Source: Rhizohabitans arisaemae
Lineage (GTDB): Bacteria; Actinomycetota; Actinomycetes; Streptosporangiales; Streptosporangiaceae
Reading direction: 5' to 3'
Assembly (NCBI RefSeq): GCF_025996515.1
Contig: NZ_BLRH01000029.1
Coordinates: 744,001-808,000, forward strand
Length of the DNA: 64,000 nt
The notes under the pieces were generated by a model. It searched no databases and was not told the origin of the DNA. It worked only from the letters and a program-made list of their open reading frames with translations. A program made the translations under genes and the position numbers. Positions 26,121-33,592 of this stretch are shown in pieces. Every line of letters starts with the position of its first letter. Positions within the stretch are counted from its first letter, which is position 1.

Positions 26121-26630
26121 GTGCCCCCCGAGAGTGTCGAGGTCCGTCGTAGCTCACGCAGGCGGCGAACCGTTTCCGCGTATCGCGATGGCGACAAGAC
26201 GGTCGTCTTGATTCCGGCTGGGCTGAGCCGGTCCGACGAAGAGCAGTGGGTGCGCCGAATGCTGGACCGGCTGGCCGCCAAGGAGAAGCGCCGCAGGCCC
26301 AGCGACGACGATCTGGTGCTCCGCGCGAAAGACCTGTCCCACCGGTACCTCGACGGCAGGGCTCACCCCGACAGCGTGCGCTGGGTGGACAACCAAAACC
26401 ATCGCTGGGGGTCCTGTACCCCGGACCAGGGGACGATTCGGCTCTCCACCAGGCTGCGGGGCATGCCCTCGTGGGTCGTCGACTACGTCCTGATCCACGA
26501 GCTCGCCCACCTGATCGTGCCGAGCCACGGCCCCCGGTTCTGGGCGCTGGTGGAGCGCTACCCCAAGGCCGAGCGGGCCCGCGGCTTCCTGGAGGGTTTC
26601 TCCCTCGCCGCACACGTGGACCAGCAGTGA
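26121..26630 (+). CDS. YgjP/SprT-like zinc metallohydrolase (DUF45)
   Basis: This is a 169-residue DUF45/M48-type metal-dependent hydrolase. The zinc motif is [17 protein letters not shown] (HExxH plus a third His five residues on), preceded by [19 protein letters not shown], the family WGSC signature. The GTG at 26121 is chosen because the family normally begins just before [15 protein letters not shown]; an ATG at 26043 would add 26 unlike residues. Its stop overlaps the next GTG (GTGA). The function is unknown. Confidence 0.8.
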   Translation: MPPESVEVRRSSRRRRTVSAYRDGDKTVVLIPAGLSRSDEEQWVRRMLDRLAAKEKRRRPSDDDLVLRAKDLSHRYLDGRAHPDSVRWVDNQNHRWGSCTPDQGTIRLSTRLRGMPSWVVDYVLIHELAHLIVPSHGPRFWALVERYPKAERARGFLEGFSLAAHVDQQ

Positions 26631-27250
26631 CGACACGCTTCGCCGGAGTGCTCGTCACCCCCGGGATGGCGGCGGCCGCCCCCGTCGGCACGGATCGGTC
26701 CGCATTCCTGTCCGCGGTCGCCGAAGACGTCTACGAGCTCCTCGCCGGGCTGGAGTCCGTCACCCCGGTGCTGGTCACCGCGGTCCCCGGGCTTGAGGAG
26801 ATCACCTGGCCGGGCACCCCGGTGATCGACGTGGCGGGCGAACCGGATCCGGTGCGGGCCGGCTTCGCCGGAATGGCCGGGCTCGGGGCGGCGGACGCGG
26901 ACCCCCAGGCGGTCCTCGTCGCGGCGGACGCCCCCGACCTGCCGGCGCTGCTGATCGGCAAGCTCTTCCGCGGACTGGGCGGCAGGGAGGTGGCGATCTG
27001 CCCCGACCAGCGAGGTGCCCCCGTCGCCCTCGCCGCCAGGCTTCCGCTGCCCGGCTGGGTGGAGGTCGGCTTCGAGACCGATCAAGCGCTGGTACGGCTG
27101 CGCGCCGCCGCCCCCGGGCCGCGCCGCGTCTACGCGGGCCCGGGGTGGCATCGGCTGCGCGAACCGGCCGACCTGCGCCGTCTCGACGTCGGTCTGGAGG
27201 GGTGGGAGCAGACCCGCGCCCTGCTCGGCGGGGCTCCGCTGAGCAGGTGA
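26627..27250 (+). CDS. Conserved protein with nucleotidyltransferase-like fold
   Basis: This 207-residue protein is translationally coupled to the metallohydrolase (GTGA overlap). The segment [20 protein letters not shown] near residue 95 resembles the substrate/metal strand of MobA/CofC and DUF2064 nucleotidyltransferases (usually a GDxPDLP motif). The N-terminal sugar-nucleotide loop is not obvious, so the enzyme may be inactive or belong to a separate family. I cannot name a substrate. The end is 10 bp from the convergent EEP gene. Confidence 0.6.
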   Translation: MTTRFAGVLVTPGMAAAAPVGTDRSAFLSAVAEDVYELLAGLESVTPVLVTAVPGLEEITWPGTPVIDVAGEPDPVRAGFAGMAGLGAADADPQAVLVAADAPDLPALLIGKLFRGLGGREVAICPDQRGAPVALAARLPLPGWVEVGFETDQALVRLRAAAPGPRRVYAGPGWHRLREPADLRRLDVGLEGWEQTRALLGGAPLSR

Positions 27251-27260
27251 CGCCCCGGGC

Positions 27261-28232
27261 TCAGCGCACCCGCAGATCGGCGAAGACGGCCCGGTGATCT
27301 GAACCGGGGATGGGGTGGATTTCGGCTCCGGAGATCGAGAAGCGCCGGTCGACGAGGATGTGGTCGATCATGAACAGCGCGGGGAGCCCGCCCACCGGCC
27401 AGGTGGGGGTCAGCCCGCTCCCCACCGCGTCGGCGGCGTCGGTGTACCCGGTGGCGAGGATGTCGCGGAAGATGCGGTGGTCCTCCGTGGCGTTGAAGTC
27501 CCCGGCGAGGATCCGGTACCCGCCGGTCGCCGGGGGGAGCGCGCGCAGCCCGGCCGCCCAGACGTCCACGGTGCCGGGGACCGGCGCGTAGGGGTGCACC
27601 GCGACGATCTCCACGGTTCGGCCGCCCTCCGTCCGCAGCTGCGCGACCGGCATGTTGTGGCCGACGGGCGTGAACAGCCCGGTGCGCTTGGTGAGCTGCC
27701 GGGTGGCGTAGACCCCGGTTCCGGACGCCCCCCAGGTCGCCTCCATGACCCGGTACGGCAGCAGCGTCTTCAGCCCGGCGGTGTCGAGTCTCTCCTCCAG
27801 CTCCGGGGTGATCTCCTGCACGCTCAGCACATCGGGCCGCAGCCGCCGTACCAGCTCCACGACCCCCGCCGGGTCGGCCTGGCCGAACTTCAGGTTCGCG
27901 GTGAGGATCCGCAGCGGCTCACCGGTGCCCGGATTTCCCTCGGGCAGCAGGCGGGGCGTGATCGCGAAGCCGAACGCGAGCACGGTCGCGAGCGCGACGG
28001 CGATCGGCGCCTTGCCGCGGGACCTGAGCACGATCGCCAGGACGATCAGCGAGCCGAGTCCCGCGTAGGGGGTGAAGGCCATGATGAAGGCGATGACGTC
28101 CAGATCGACGCCGAACGTCCGTACGACGGCCCACAGGGCGAAGGGGGCCAGGATCGCCCAGTACACGAGGACGCCCCGGCGCGCCCGTCGCCCGGGGGCC
28201 TGATCCGATGCCGTGACGTCGTCGGTGAGCAC
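27261..28232 (-). CDS. Membrane-anchored endonuclease/exonuclease/phosphatase-family protein
   Basis: This 323-residue protein has three hydrophobic helices (about residues 20-95) followed by an EEP catalytic domain. Catalytic residues are visible in LSVQEI (Glu), AVHPYAP, LAGDFNATED, MIDHILVD and the terminal GSDHRAVFADL. EEP enzymes are Mg-dependent phosphodiesterases for DNA, phosphoinositides or sphingolipids; the membrane anchor with an extracytoplasmic catalytic part suggests a cell-surface lipid or nucleic-acid substrate. Such genes are common in actinomycetes, and the specificity is unknown. Confidence 0.8.
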   Translation of the reverse strand: MLTDDVTASDQAPGRRARRGVLVYWAILAPFALWAVVRTFGVDLDVIAFIMAFTPYAGLGSLIVLAIVLRSRGKAPIAVALATVLAFGFAITPRLLPEGNPGTGEPLRILTANLKFGQADPAGVVELVRRLRPDVLSVQEITPELEERLDTAGLKTLLPYRVMEATWGASGTGVYATRQLTKRTGLFTPVGHNMPVAQLRTEGGRTVEIVAVHPYAPVPGTVDVWAAGLRALPPATGGYRILAGDFNATEDHRIFRDILATGYTDAADAVGSGLTPTWPVGGLPALFMIDHILVDRRFSISGAEIHPIPGSDHRAVFADLRVR

Positions 28233-28305
28233 GCCTCGACCCTAACCGGAGGACGGGGTGCCGGGCCTGGGGAACCGATGCGGATCAGCCGGGAACCCCG
28301 GCGGG

Positions 28306-28863
28306 TCACCTGCCCGCCGACCGGTTCAGGGTCAGGCTCGCGTCGGCGACGAGTCCCCGGACCGCGTCGTCGGTCGGGTGGGGAAGGTCCGTCACCGGGA
28401 ACCACCGGAGGTCGTTCGACTCGTCGCTCATGACCGGCAGGCCACCCTCCGGGGCGACCGCCGCGTACTGCACGTCCAGGTGCCAGCACTCCGGAGGGTG
28501 GCACCGGACCCGGTGGCGGTCCAGCCGGACCGGGCCGCCGGGCAGCAGCCGCAAGCCGGGCATCCCCGACTCTTCGCCGGCCTCCCGCAGCGCCGCCTCG
28601 GCCAGAGTGCGGTCGTCCTCCTCACAATGCCCGCCCAGCTGCAGCCAGAGCTGGGCGATCTTGTGGAGGGTGAGCAGCACCCGGGCGCCGTCGTGGGACA
28701 GGACCGCGACGCTGGCCGTGACGTGGCCCGGCACACAGGAGCGCCACATCCCGTCCTCGTTCTCGGTCAGATGGCGCAGGAACTCCAGCCGGAGCCGCTC
28801 CTGCGCGGGGTCCGGGGCGGTCCACCCGGTGAGTACGGCGAGCGCGTCGGAACGCAGGCCCAC
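28306..28863 (-). CDS. NUDIX hydrolase
   Basis: This 185-residue NUDIX protein has a box of the LGGHCEEDD...ALREAGEESG subtype, one to two residues longer than the canonical box between the Gly and the RE pair. The GTG at 28863 lies two bases after the DUF2342 stop, so it is the second gene of that operon. The N-terminal 50 residues (LTGWTAPDPAQERLRLEFL) are typical of an actinobacterial group of unknown substrate. Longer in-frame readings to 29871 are antisense shadow of the upstream gene. Confidence 0.8.
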   Translation of the reverse strand: MGLRSDALAVLTGWTAPDPAQERLRLEFLRHLTENEDGMWRSCVPGHVTASVAVLSHDGARVLLTLHKIAQLWLQLGGHCEEDDRTLAEAALREAGEESGMPGLRLLPGGPVRLDRHRVRCHPPECWHLDVQYAAVAPEGGLPVMSDESNDLRWFPVTDLPHPTDDAVRGLVADASLTLNRSAGR

Positions 28864-28865
28864 CG

Positions 28866-30128
28866 TCAATCGTCCTCGTCCGGCTTCTCCCCGGTCAGTT
28901 CGGAGATGTCGAAGGTGCGCTGGCTCCGCTGCACGAAGCCGTGCGGGTCGTCCAGATCCTCCGCGCGCGGCATGAGGTCCGGGTGCGACCAGATCGCGTC
29001 CCGCCCTTCGACCCCCTTGGCCTCGCGGAGCGCCTCCCACAGGACGGCCGCCTCGCGGAGTCGCCGCGGCCGGAGTTCCAGTCCGACGAGGGTTTCGAAG
29101 GTGCGCTCGGCCGGTCCGCCGGAGGCGCGGCGACGCCGTACCGTCTCGGCGAGCGCGGCCGAGGCGGGGAGCTTGTTTCCGGCCGCGGCGTTCACGATCG
29201 TCCCGACCCACCCCTCCACCAGGGCGAGCGCGGTCTCCAGCCGGGCCAGCGCGGCCTTCTGCCGCTCGGTCTCCTCGGGCTTGAGCAGCGAGCCGCCGGC
29301 CAGGGCCTCCTGCAGCTGCTGCGGGTTGGTGAGATCCATCTGCGTGATGGACTGCTCCAGGCCGGACAGGTCGATCACGATGCCCTTGGCGTACTCCTCC
29401 ACCAGGCCGAGCAGATGGGCCCGCAGCCACGGCACGTGCTGGAACAGCCGGTGGTGGGCCGCCTCGCGCAGCGCCGCGTACAGCCGTACCTCCTCCGCGG
29501 GCACCTCCAGCCCCTCGCCGAACGCGGCGACCCCCGGGGGCACCAGGGCGGCGTTCGGGGTGAGCGGGAGGCCGATGTCGGCGGAGCCGAGCACCTCGCG
29601 GGCGAGCGAACCGAGCGCCTGCCCGATCTGCGTGCCGACCATCATCCCGCCCATCTGGCGCATGACGCCGAAGAGCGGACCGGCCATCGCCTGCGCCTCG
29701 GCCGGCAGGGCGCCGCCGCCCAGCGACCCGCCCATGGTCTCGACCATGCGCGCGGCGATCGGGTCGCAGAGCTGCTTCCAGACCGGGACGGTCTTCTCGA
29801 TCCACTCGGATCTGCTCCACGCCTCGGGGCGCACCAGACCGCTGGGGAGCACGGTGGCCTCGCCGAGCCACAGATCCGCCAGGTTGAGCGCCTCGACGAC
29901 GGCGCGCCGTTCGTTGTCGGTCAGGGACGGATCCCCCTCGGCGACGACGGCCTGCCGGGCGATGTTCGTCGCCATGTCCCAGTTGACCGGGCCGGATCCC
30001 GCGGGAGCGGAGAGCATGTCGGCAAACTGTCTCATGGCGGCCGCCATCTGTGCGGGGTCACCAAACACCGCGAAAGGGTTGTCCTCGGGGCCTTGGCCCT
30101 CGGGATCGTTCACTCTGTCGTCACTCAC
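28866..30128 (-). CDS. Zinc-dependent metalloprotease-like protein (DUF2342)
   Basis: This 420-residue protein is the counterpart of Rv3195. It starts at GTG 30128 (VSDDRVNDPEGQ), with CGAGG upstream. Family hallmarks are the Gly/Met-rich MRQMGGMMVGTQIGQALGSL near 160, and the putative metal motif LREAAHHRLFQHVPWL near 220. It was once annotated as F420-biosynthesis associated, but no F420 genes are nearby. The function is unproven; the metal-binding assignment is from family knowledge. Confidence 0.88.
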   Translation of the reverse strand: MSDDRVNDPEGQGPEDNPFAVFGDPAQMAAAMRQFADMLSAPAGSGPVNWDMATNIARQAVVAEGDPSLTDNERRAVVEALNLADLWLGEATVLPSGLVRPEAWSRSEWIEKTVPVWKQLCDPIAARMVETMGGSLGGGALPAEAQAMAGPLFGVMRQMGGMMVGTQIGQALGSLAREVLGSADIGLPLTPNAALVPPGVAAFGEGLEVPAEEVRLYAALREAAHHRLFQHVPWLRAHLLGLVEEYAKGIVIDLSGLEQSITQMDLTNPQQLQEALAGGSLLKPEETERQKAALARLETALALVEGWVGTIVNAAAGNKLPASAALAETVRRRRASGGPAERTFETLVGLELRPRRLREAAVLWEALREAKGVEGRDAIWSHPDLMPRAEDLDDPHGFVQRSQRTFDISELTGEKPDEDD

Positions 30129-30192
30129 TGGTTGACCTCGTGCAGGATGGAGGAGTCCACAGTGCCACGTTATCCGTCCCACAGCGAAGTGA

Positions 30193-31269
30193 GTGCAGGT
30201 GCCTACGTCGAAACGCCGCCGAGCGCCCGTCGTCGCCGTCACAGGCGCGGCCACAGGGTTGGGCCGTGCGTTTCTCGCGCGGGTCGCGATTTCCGGTGAT
30301 TTCCGCAGGGTGGTGGCCATCGACGATCACCGCGGGGACGTCGCCGACGTCACCTGGCGGGTGATCGACGTCAGAGATCCGCTCTTGGCGAACCGCATCT
30401 CCGACATCGACGTCCTCGTCCATCTCGCCGGGGACTACGCCCTGGACGCCGACCCCGAGGAGCGGCGCGCCTACAACCTGCGCAGCGCCCAGACCGTGCT
30501 GACCGCGTGCGCGGCGGCCAGGGTCCGGCGTGTCGTGCTGGTGACCAGCGCGATGGTGTACGGCGCGGCGGCCGACAACGAGGTGCCGCTCCCCGAGGAC
30601 GCCCCGCTGGCCGCGGAGCCCGACTCCGGGGTTGTCGGCGACCACCTGGAGATCGAGGCGCTGGCCCGCAGGTCGCTCCGGGCGCACCCGGGGGTCGCGC
30701 TCACCGTGCTGCGGCCCGCCGCGCTCGTCGGGCCCGGGATCGACACCGTCGTGACCAGGCACTTCGAGGCGCCTCGCCTGCTCACCGTGAAGGGCTGCCT
30801 GCCCCGGTGGCAGTTCTGCCATGTGGACGACCTGGTCTCCGCGCTGGAGCTCGCCGCCCAGGACCGGGTGAGCGGGGTGGTGGCGGTCGGCTCGGAGGGA
30901 TGGCTGGAGCAGTCCTCGGTGGAGGAGCTCTCCGGGCTGCGCCGGTTCGAGCTCCCCGCCGGCCTCACGTTCGGTACGGCGCAGCGGCTCCATCGCCTCG
31001 GCATCACCCCGGCTCCGGCGACCGACCTGCACTACGTGGTCTATCCCTGGGTGGTCGACTGCGCGGTGCTGCGCGCGGCCGGGTGGAAGCCGGCCTGGAC
31101 CAACGAGGCGGCCCTGACCGAGCTGCTGAGCCTGCGGGAAGGCAAGCACGCGGTGGTCGGCCGTCGGCTCACCGGCAAGGAGGCGACCCTCACCGCGGCG
31201 GGCGCCACGGTCGCGGTCATCGGCACCGCGGCGATCGTCCGGCGTGCCCGGCGCAGGCGGAAATTCTGA
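30193..31269 (+). CDS. NAD-dependent epimerase/dehydratase-family (extended SDR) protein
   Basis: This is a 358-residue extended SDR. The N-terminal VAVTGAATGLGRAFLARV holds the TGxxGxxG cofactor motif, DVLVHLAGD is the second strand signature, and LVTSAMVYGAAADNEV is the Ser-active-site strand. The usual YxxxK is not clear: no Tyr-Lys pair follows, and the segment reads VVGDHLEIEALARR. A catalytic role is therefore uncertain. A C-terminal hydrophobic helix with a basic tail (AVIGTAAIVRRARRRRKF) could anchor it to the membrane. The start may be GTG 30193 or 30199. It is divergent from the DUF2342 gene. Confidence 0.78.
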   Translation: MQVPTSKRRRAPVVAVTGAATGLGRAFLARVAISGDFRRVVAIDDHRGDVADVTWRVIDVRDPLLANRISDIDVLVHLAGDYALDADPEERRAYNLRSAQTVLTACAAARVRRVVLVTSAMVYGAAADNEVPLPEDAPLAAEPDSGVVGDHLEIEALARRSLRAHPGVALTVLRPAALVGPGIDTVVTRHFEAPRLLTVKGCLPRWQFCHVDDLVSALELAAQDRVSGVVAVGSEGWLEQSSVEELSGLRRFELPAGLTFGTAQRLHRLGITPAPATDLHYVVYPWVVDCAVLRAAGWKPAWTNEAALTELLSLREGKHAVVGRRLTGKEATLTAAGATVAVIGTAAIVRRARRRRKF

Positions 31270-31387
31270 GTTCGCACGATATTTCGGGTTATCGGGGTGG
31301 AATCGAGTGTTCCGGTGGCGCGGCGCGCGGGGCATACGCCAGGATCATCCAGGTTGATCAGCGATCGGATGATGTCTAGGGGATGCG

Positions 31388-31924
31388 ATGCACCTCAGCA
31401 GGTTCGGTGGTGCACTCGCTCTGGCGGCACTGCTCCTGGCCGGTACGGCGTGCGCGGGGGAACCCGAGAAGGAGCGCGGCGCCGCGGCGCCCACGTCGGT
31501 GCCGGTCACCCCGCAGAGCGCGGCCCTGACCGCCACGGAGGACACCGTCGCCCTCGGCACGGTGGTGAAGAGCGGCGCCCCGCTCGGCGGCGCCCAGGTC
31601 GAGCTGATCGCGCACGCCGGTGAGCGCCGGACGCCGGTGGTGAAGACCACGGCGGACGCCCAGGGGAGGTTCCGGCTCGACCTGGCCTTCGACGGGCTGG
31701 ACAAGGCCCTGGTGAGCGAGGAGGACGACGTCCTGCTGGAGATCGTCGTGGCGGGCGCCGCCCCGGGGTGGACCTTCACCGCGACCCGCGCCGAGTCGGA
31801 GGGCAAGGCGACGTGGTCGACGAACGAGTCCGACTCGCTGGAGGAGCCCCGGCCGCTCGACGTGGAGATCGATTCGGGGGTCAGCCCCGCCAAGATCACC
31901 CGTCGCGACATCCCCGACAAGTAG
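31388..31924 (+). CDS. Putative secreted lipoprotein with carboxypeptidase-regulatory-like domain
   Basis: This 178-residue protein has a signal sequence MHLSRFGGALALAALLLAG ending at TAC, an imperfect lipobox (GTA-C). The mature part begins with an acidic/Pro linker, and residues 55-125 look like an immunoglobulin-like carboxypeptidase-regulatory fold (GAPLGGAQVELIA, ADAQGRFRLDL). It would sit on the outer face of the membrane. No partner is evident, and the function is unknown. Confidence 0.65.
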   Translation: MHLSRFGGALALAALLLAGTACAGEPEKERGAAAPTSVPVTPQSAALTATEDTVALGTVVKSGAPLGGAQVELIAHAGERRTPVVKTTADAQGRFRLDLAFDGLDKALVSEEDDVLLEIVVAGAAPGWTFTATRAESEGKATWSTNESDSLEEPRPLDVEIDSGVSPAKITRRDIPDK

Positions 31925-31995
31925 CCGGCGGCGCGGACCGGGAAGAACCCGAGTCGCATCATGAGGCTCCCGGCGGGGAAAGGTAGTGTCGTGGC

Positions 31996-32421
31996 GTGGA
32001 TGTAGTCCGGCTTCTCGCCATTCGCGACACCCCGCTCTCCGTCGACGAGGTCATGACGGCCGTCGCCGACCAGGCCGCGGGTGGCACGACCGTGTTCGTG
32101 GGCACCGTGCGCGACCACGACCACGGCAAGCCCGTCGGCGCGCTCGCCTATTCGGCCCATCCGAGCGCGGAGCGGGAGCTGAGGCGGGTCGCGGAGAAGG
32201 TGGCGGCGGACTTCCCCGTCACCGCGCTCGCCGCCGTACACCGCATCGGTGAGCTGCGCCTCGGCGATATCGCAGTGATCGTGGCGGTTGCGGCGGCCCA
32301 TCGGGACGAGGCGTTCGCGGCGAGCCGCAGACTTATCGACGACCTCAAGCGCGAGGTGCCCATCTGGAAGCACCAGGTCTTCTCGGACGGGACGACCGAA
32401 TGGGTCGGGGCCGGTGAGTGA
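31996..32421 (+). CDS. moaE: Molybdopterin synthase catalytic subunit MoaE
   Basis: This 141-residue protein transfers sulfur from MoaD-thiocarboxylate to precursor Z to form molybdopterin. Family strands VFVGTVRDHDHGKPV, LAYSAHPSAERELRR, HRIGELRLGDIAVIVAV and DDLKREVPIWKHQ are all present; K in VPIWK is the conserved catalytic-site lysine region. GTG start 31996. The other moa genes are not in the window, so it is isolated, as often in actinomycetes. Confidence 0.92.
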   Translation: MDVVRLLAIRDTPLSVDEVMTAVADQAAGGTTVFVGTVRDHDHGKPVGALAYSAHPSAERELRRVAEKVAADFPVTALAAVHRIGELRLGDIAVIVAVAAAHRDEAFAASRRLIDDLKREVPIWKHQVFSDGTTEWVGAGE

Positions 32422-32456
32422 CGTCGTCCCGTCGACCACCACATAGGCTGCCAACC

Positions 32457-33533
32457 ATGTCCCGGCGACCGCTGACCCTGATTGTCGCGACCCTGCTCGT
32501 GCTCGCACTCGGCGTCGCAGGCGCGTGGCTGCCCGTACCCTACGTGGTGCTCAGCCCGGGCCCGACGGAGAACACCCTCGGCACCCTGAAGGGCAAGCCG
32601 CTGATCGCCATCAGCGGCCGGCAGACCTACCCGACCGACGGCAAGCTCAGCCTGGTGACGGTCGCCTACCAAGGCGGGCCCGGCGCCCGGGTCGACCTGT
32701 TCATGGCGCTCCGCGGCTGGCTCGACCCCACCGTCGCCGTCGTTCCCGAGGAGACCATCTTCCCCAAGGCGACGACCGTGAAAGAGGTCGAAGAGCAGAA
32801 CACCCAGGAGATGACCGACTCCCAGCAGCTCGCCACGGCCGCCGCGCTCAACGAGCTGAAGATCCCGATCGGGTCCGGCGTCATGGTGGCGGGCACCCAG
32901 AAGGGCAAGCCCGCGGAGGGCAAGCTGAAGGCCGGCGACGAGATCGTCGACGTGGACGGTCAGCCGGTGAAGGACCTGGAGCAGGTCAGGAAGCTGGTGG
33001 GCGCGCACAAGGTCGGCGACGAGGTCAGGTTCACCGTGAAGCGGACCGAGCAGGGCAAGGGCGCGCCCTCGGGAACCCCCACCACCCTCACTGTGACATT
33101 GACCACGGTGGCGGGCGCCGACAAGCAGCCGGTGGTGGGCGTCGTCATGTCCCCGATGTTCAAATTCCCGTTCGACGTCCGGATCAGCGTCGGCGAGGTC
33201 GGCGGGCCCAGCGCCGGTCTGATGTTCGCGCTCGGTATCGTCGACAAGCTCACCCCCGGCGATCTGACCGGTGGAAAGTCCGTCGCGGGCACCGGGACCA
33301 TCACCCCGGAGGGCGCGGTCGGGCCGATCGGCGGCATCCAGCAGAAGATGGTGGGGGCCCGCGACGCCGGGGCCACGGTGTTCCTCACCCCCGCCGCCAA
33401 TTGCGCGGACGCGCTCCGGGCGGTGCCGGACAACCTCCGTCTGGTGAAGGTCGAGACTCTGCACGGAGCCATCCAGGCGATGGACGCGCTCCGCACCGGT
33501 TCGGGCAAGGTCCCGTCGTGCTCCGCCCAGTGA
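32457..33533 (+). CDS. Membrane-anchored PDZ-domain, Lon-type (S16) serine protease
   Basis: This 358-residue counterpart of Rv3194c has one N-terminal TM helix (residues 7-26) and an extracytoplasmic body. The PDZ domain (about 140-215) shows AGDEIVDVDGQPV. The C-terminal S16 peptidase has the Ser-Lys dyad in GGPSAGLMFALG (Ser about 255) and GGIQQKMVGARDAGA (Lys about 298). ATG 32457 is preferred to the longer frame from 32418. It is followed after 59 bp by the UPF0182 gene, as in mycobacteria. Confidence 0.9.
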   Translation: MSRRPLTLIVATLLVLALGVAGAWLPVPYVVLSPGPTENTLGTLKGKPLIAISGRQTYPTDGKLSLVTVAYQGGPGARVDLFMALRGWLDPTVAVVPEETIFPKATTVKEVEEQNTQEMTDSQQLATAAALNELKIPIGSGVMVAGTQKGKPAEGKLKAGDEIVDVDGQPVKDLEQVRKLVGAHKVGDEVRFTVKRTEQGKGAPSGTPTTLTVTLTTVAGADKQPVVGVVMSPMFKFPFDVRISVGEVGGPSAGLMFALGIVDKLTPGDLTGGKSVAGTGTITPEGAVGPIGGIQQKMVGARDAGATVFLTPAANCADALRAVPDNLRLVKVETLHGAIQAMDALRTGSGKVPSCSAQ

Positions 33534-33592
33534 TCTGTGTAGGGGTGTAGGTTTCCAGGCAAAGTAGTTGTCGTTTGAGATGAGGGGGAGGC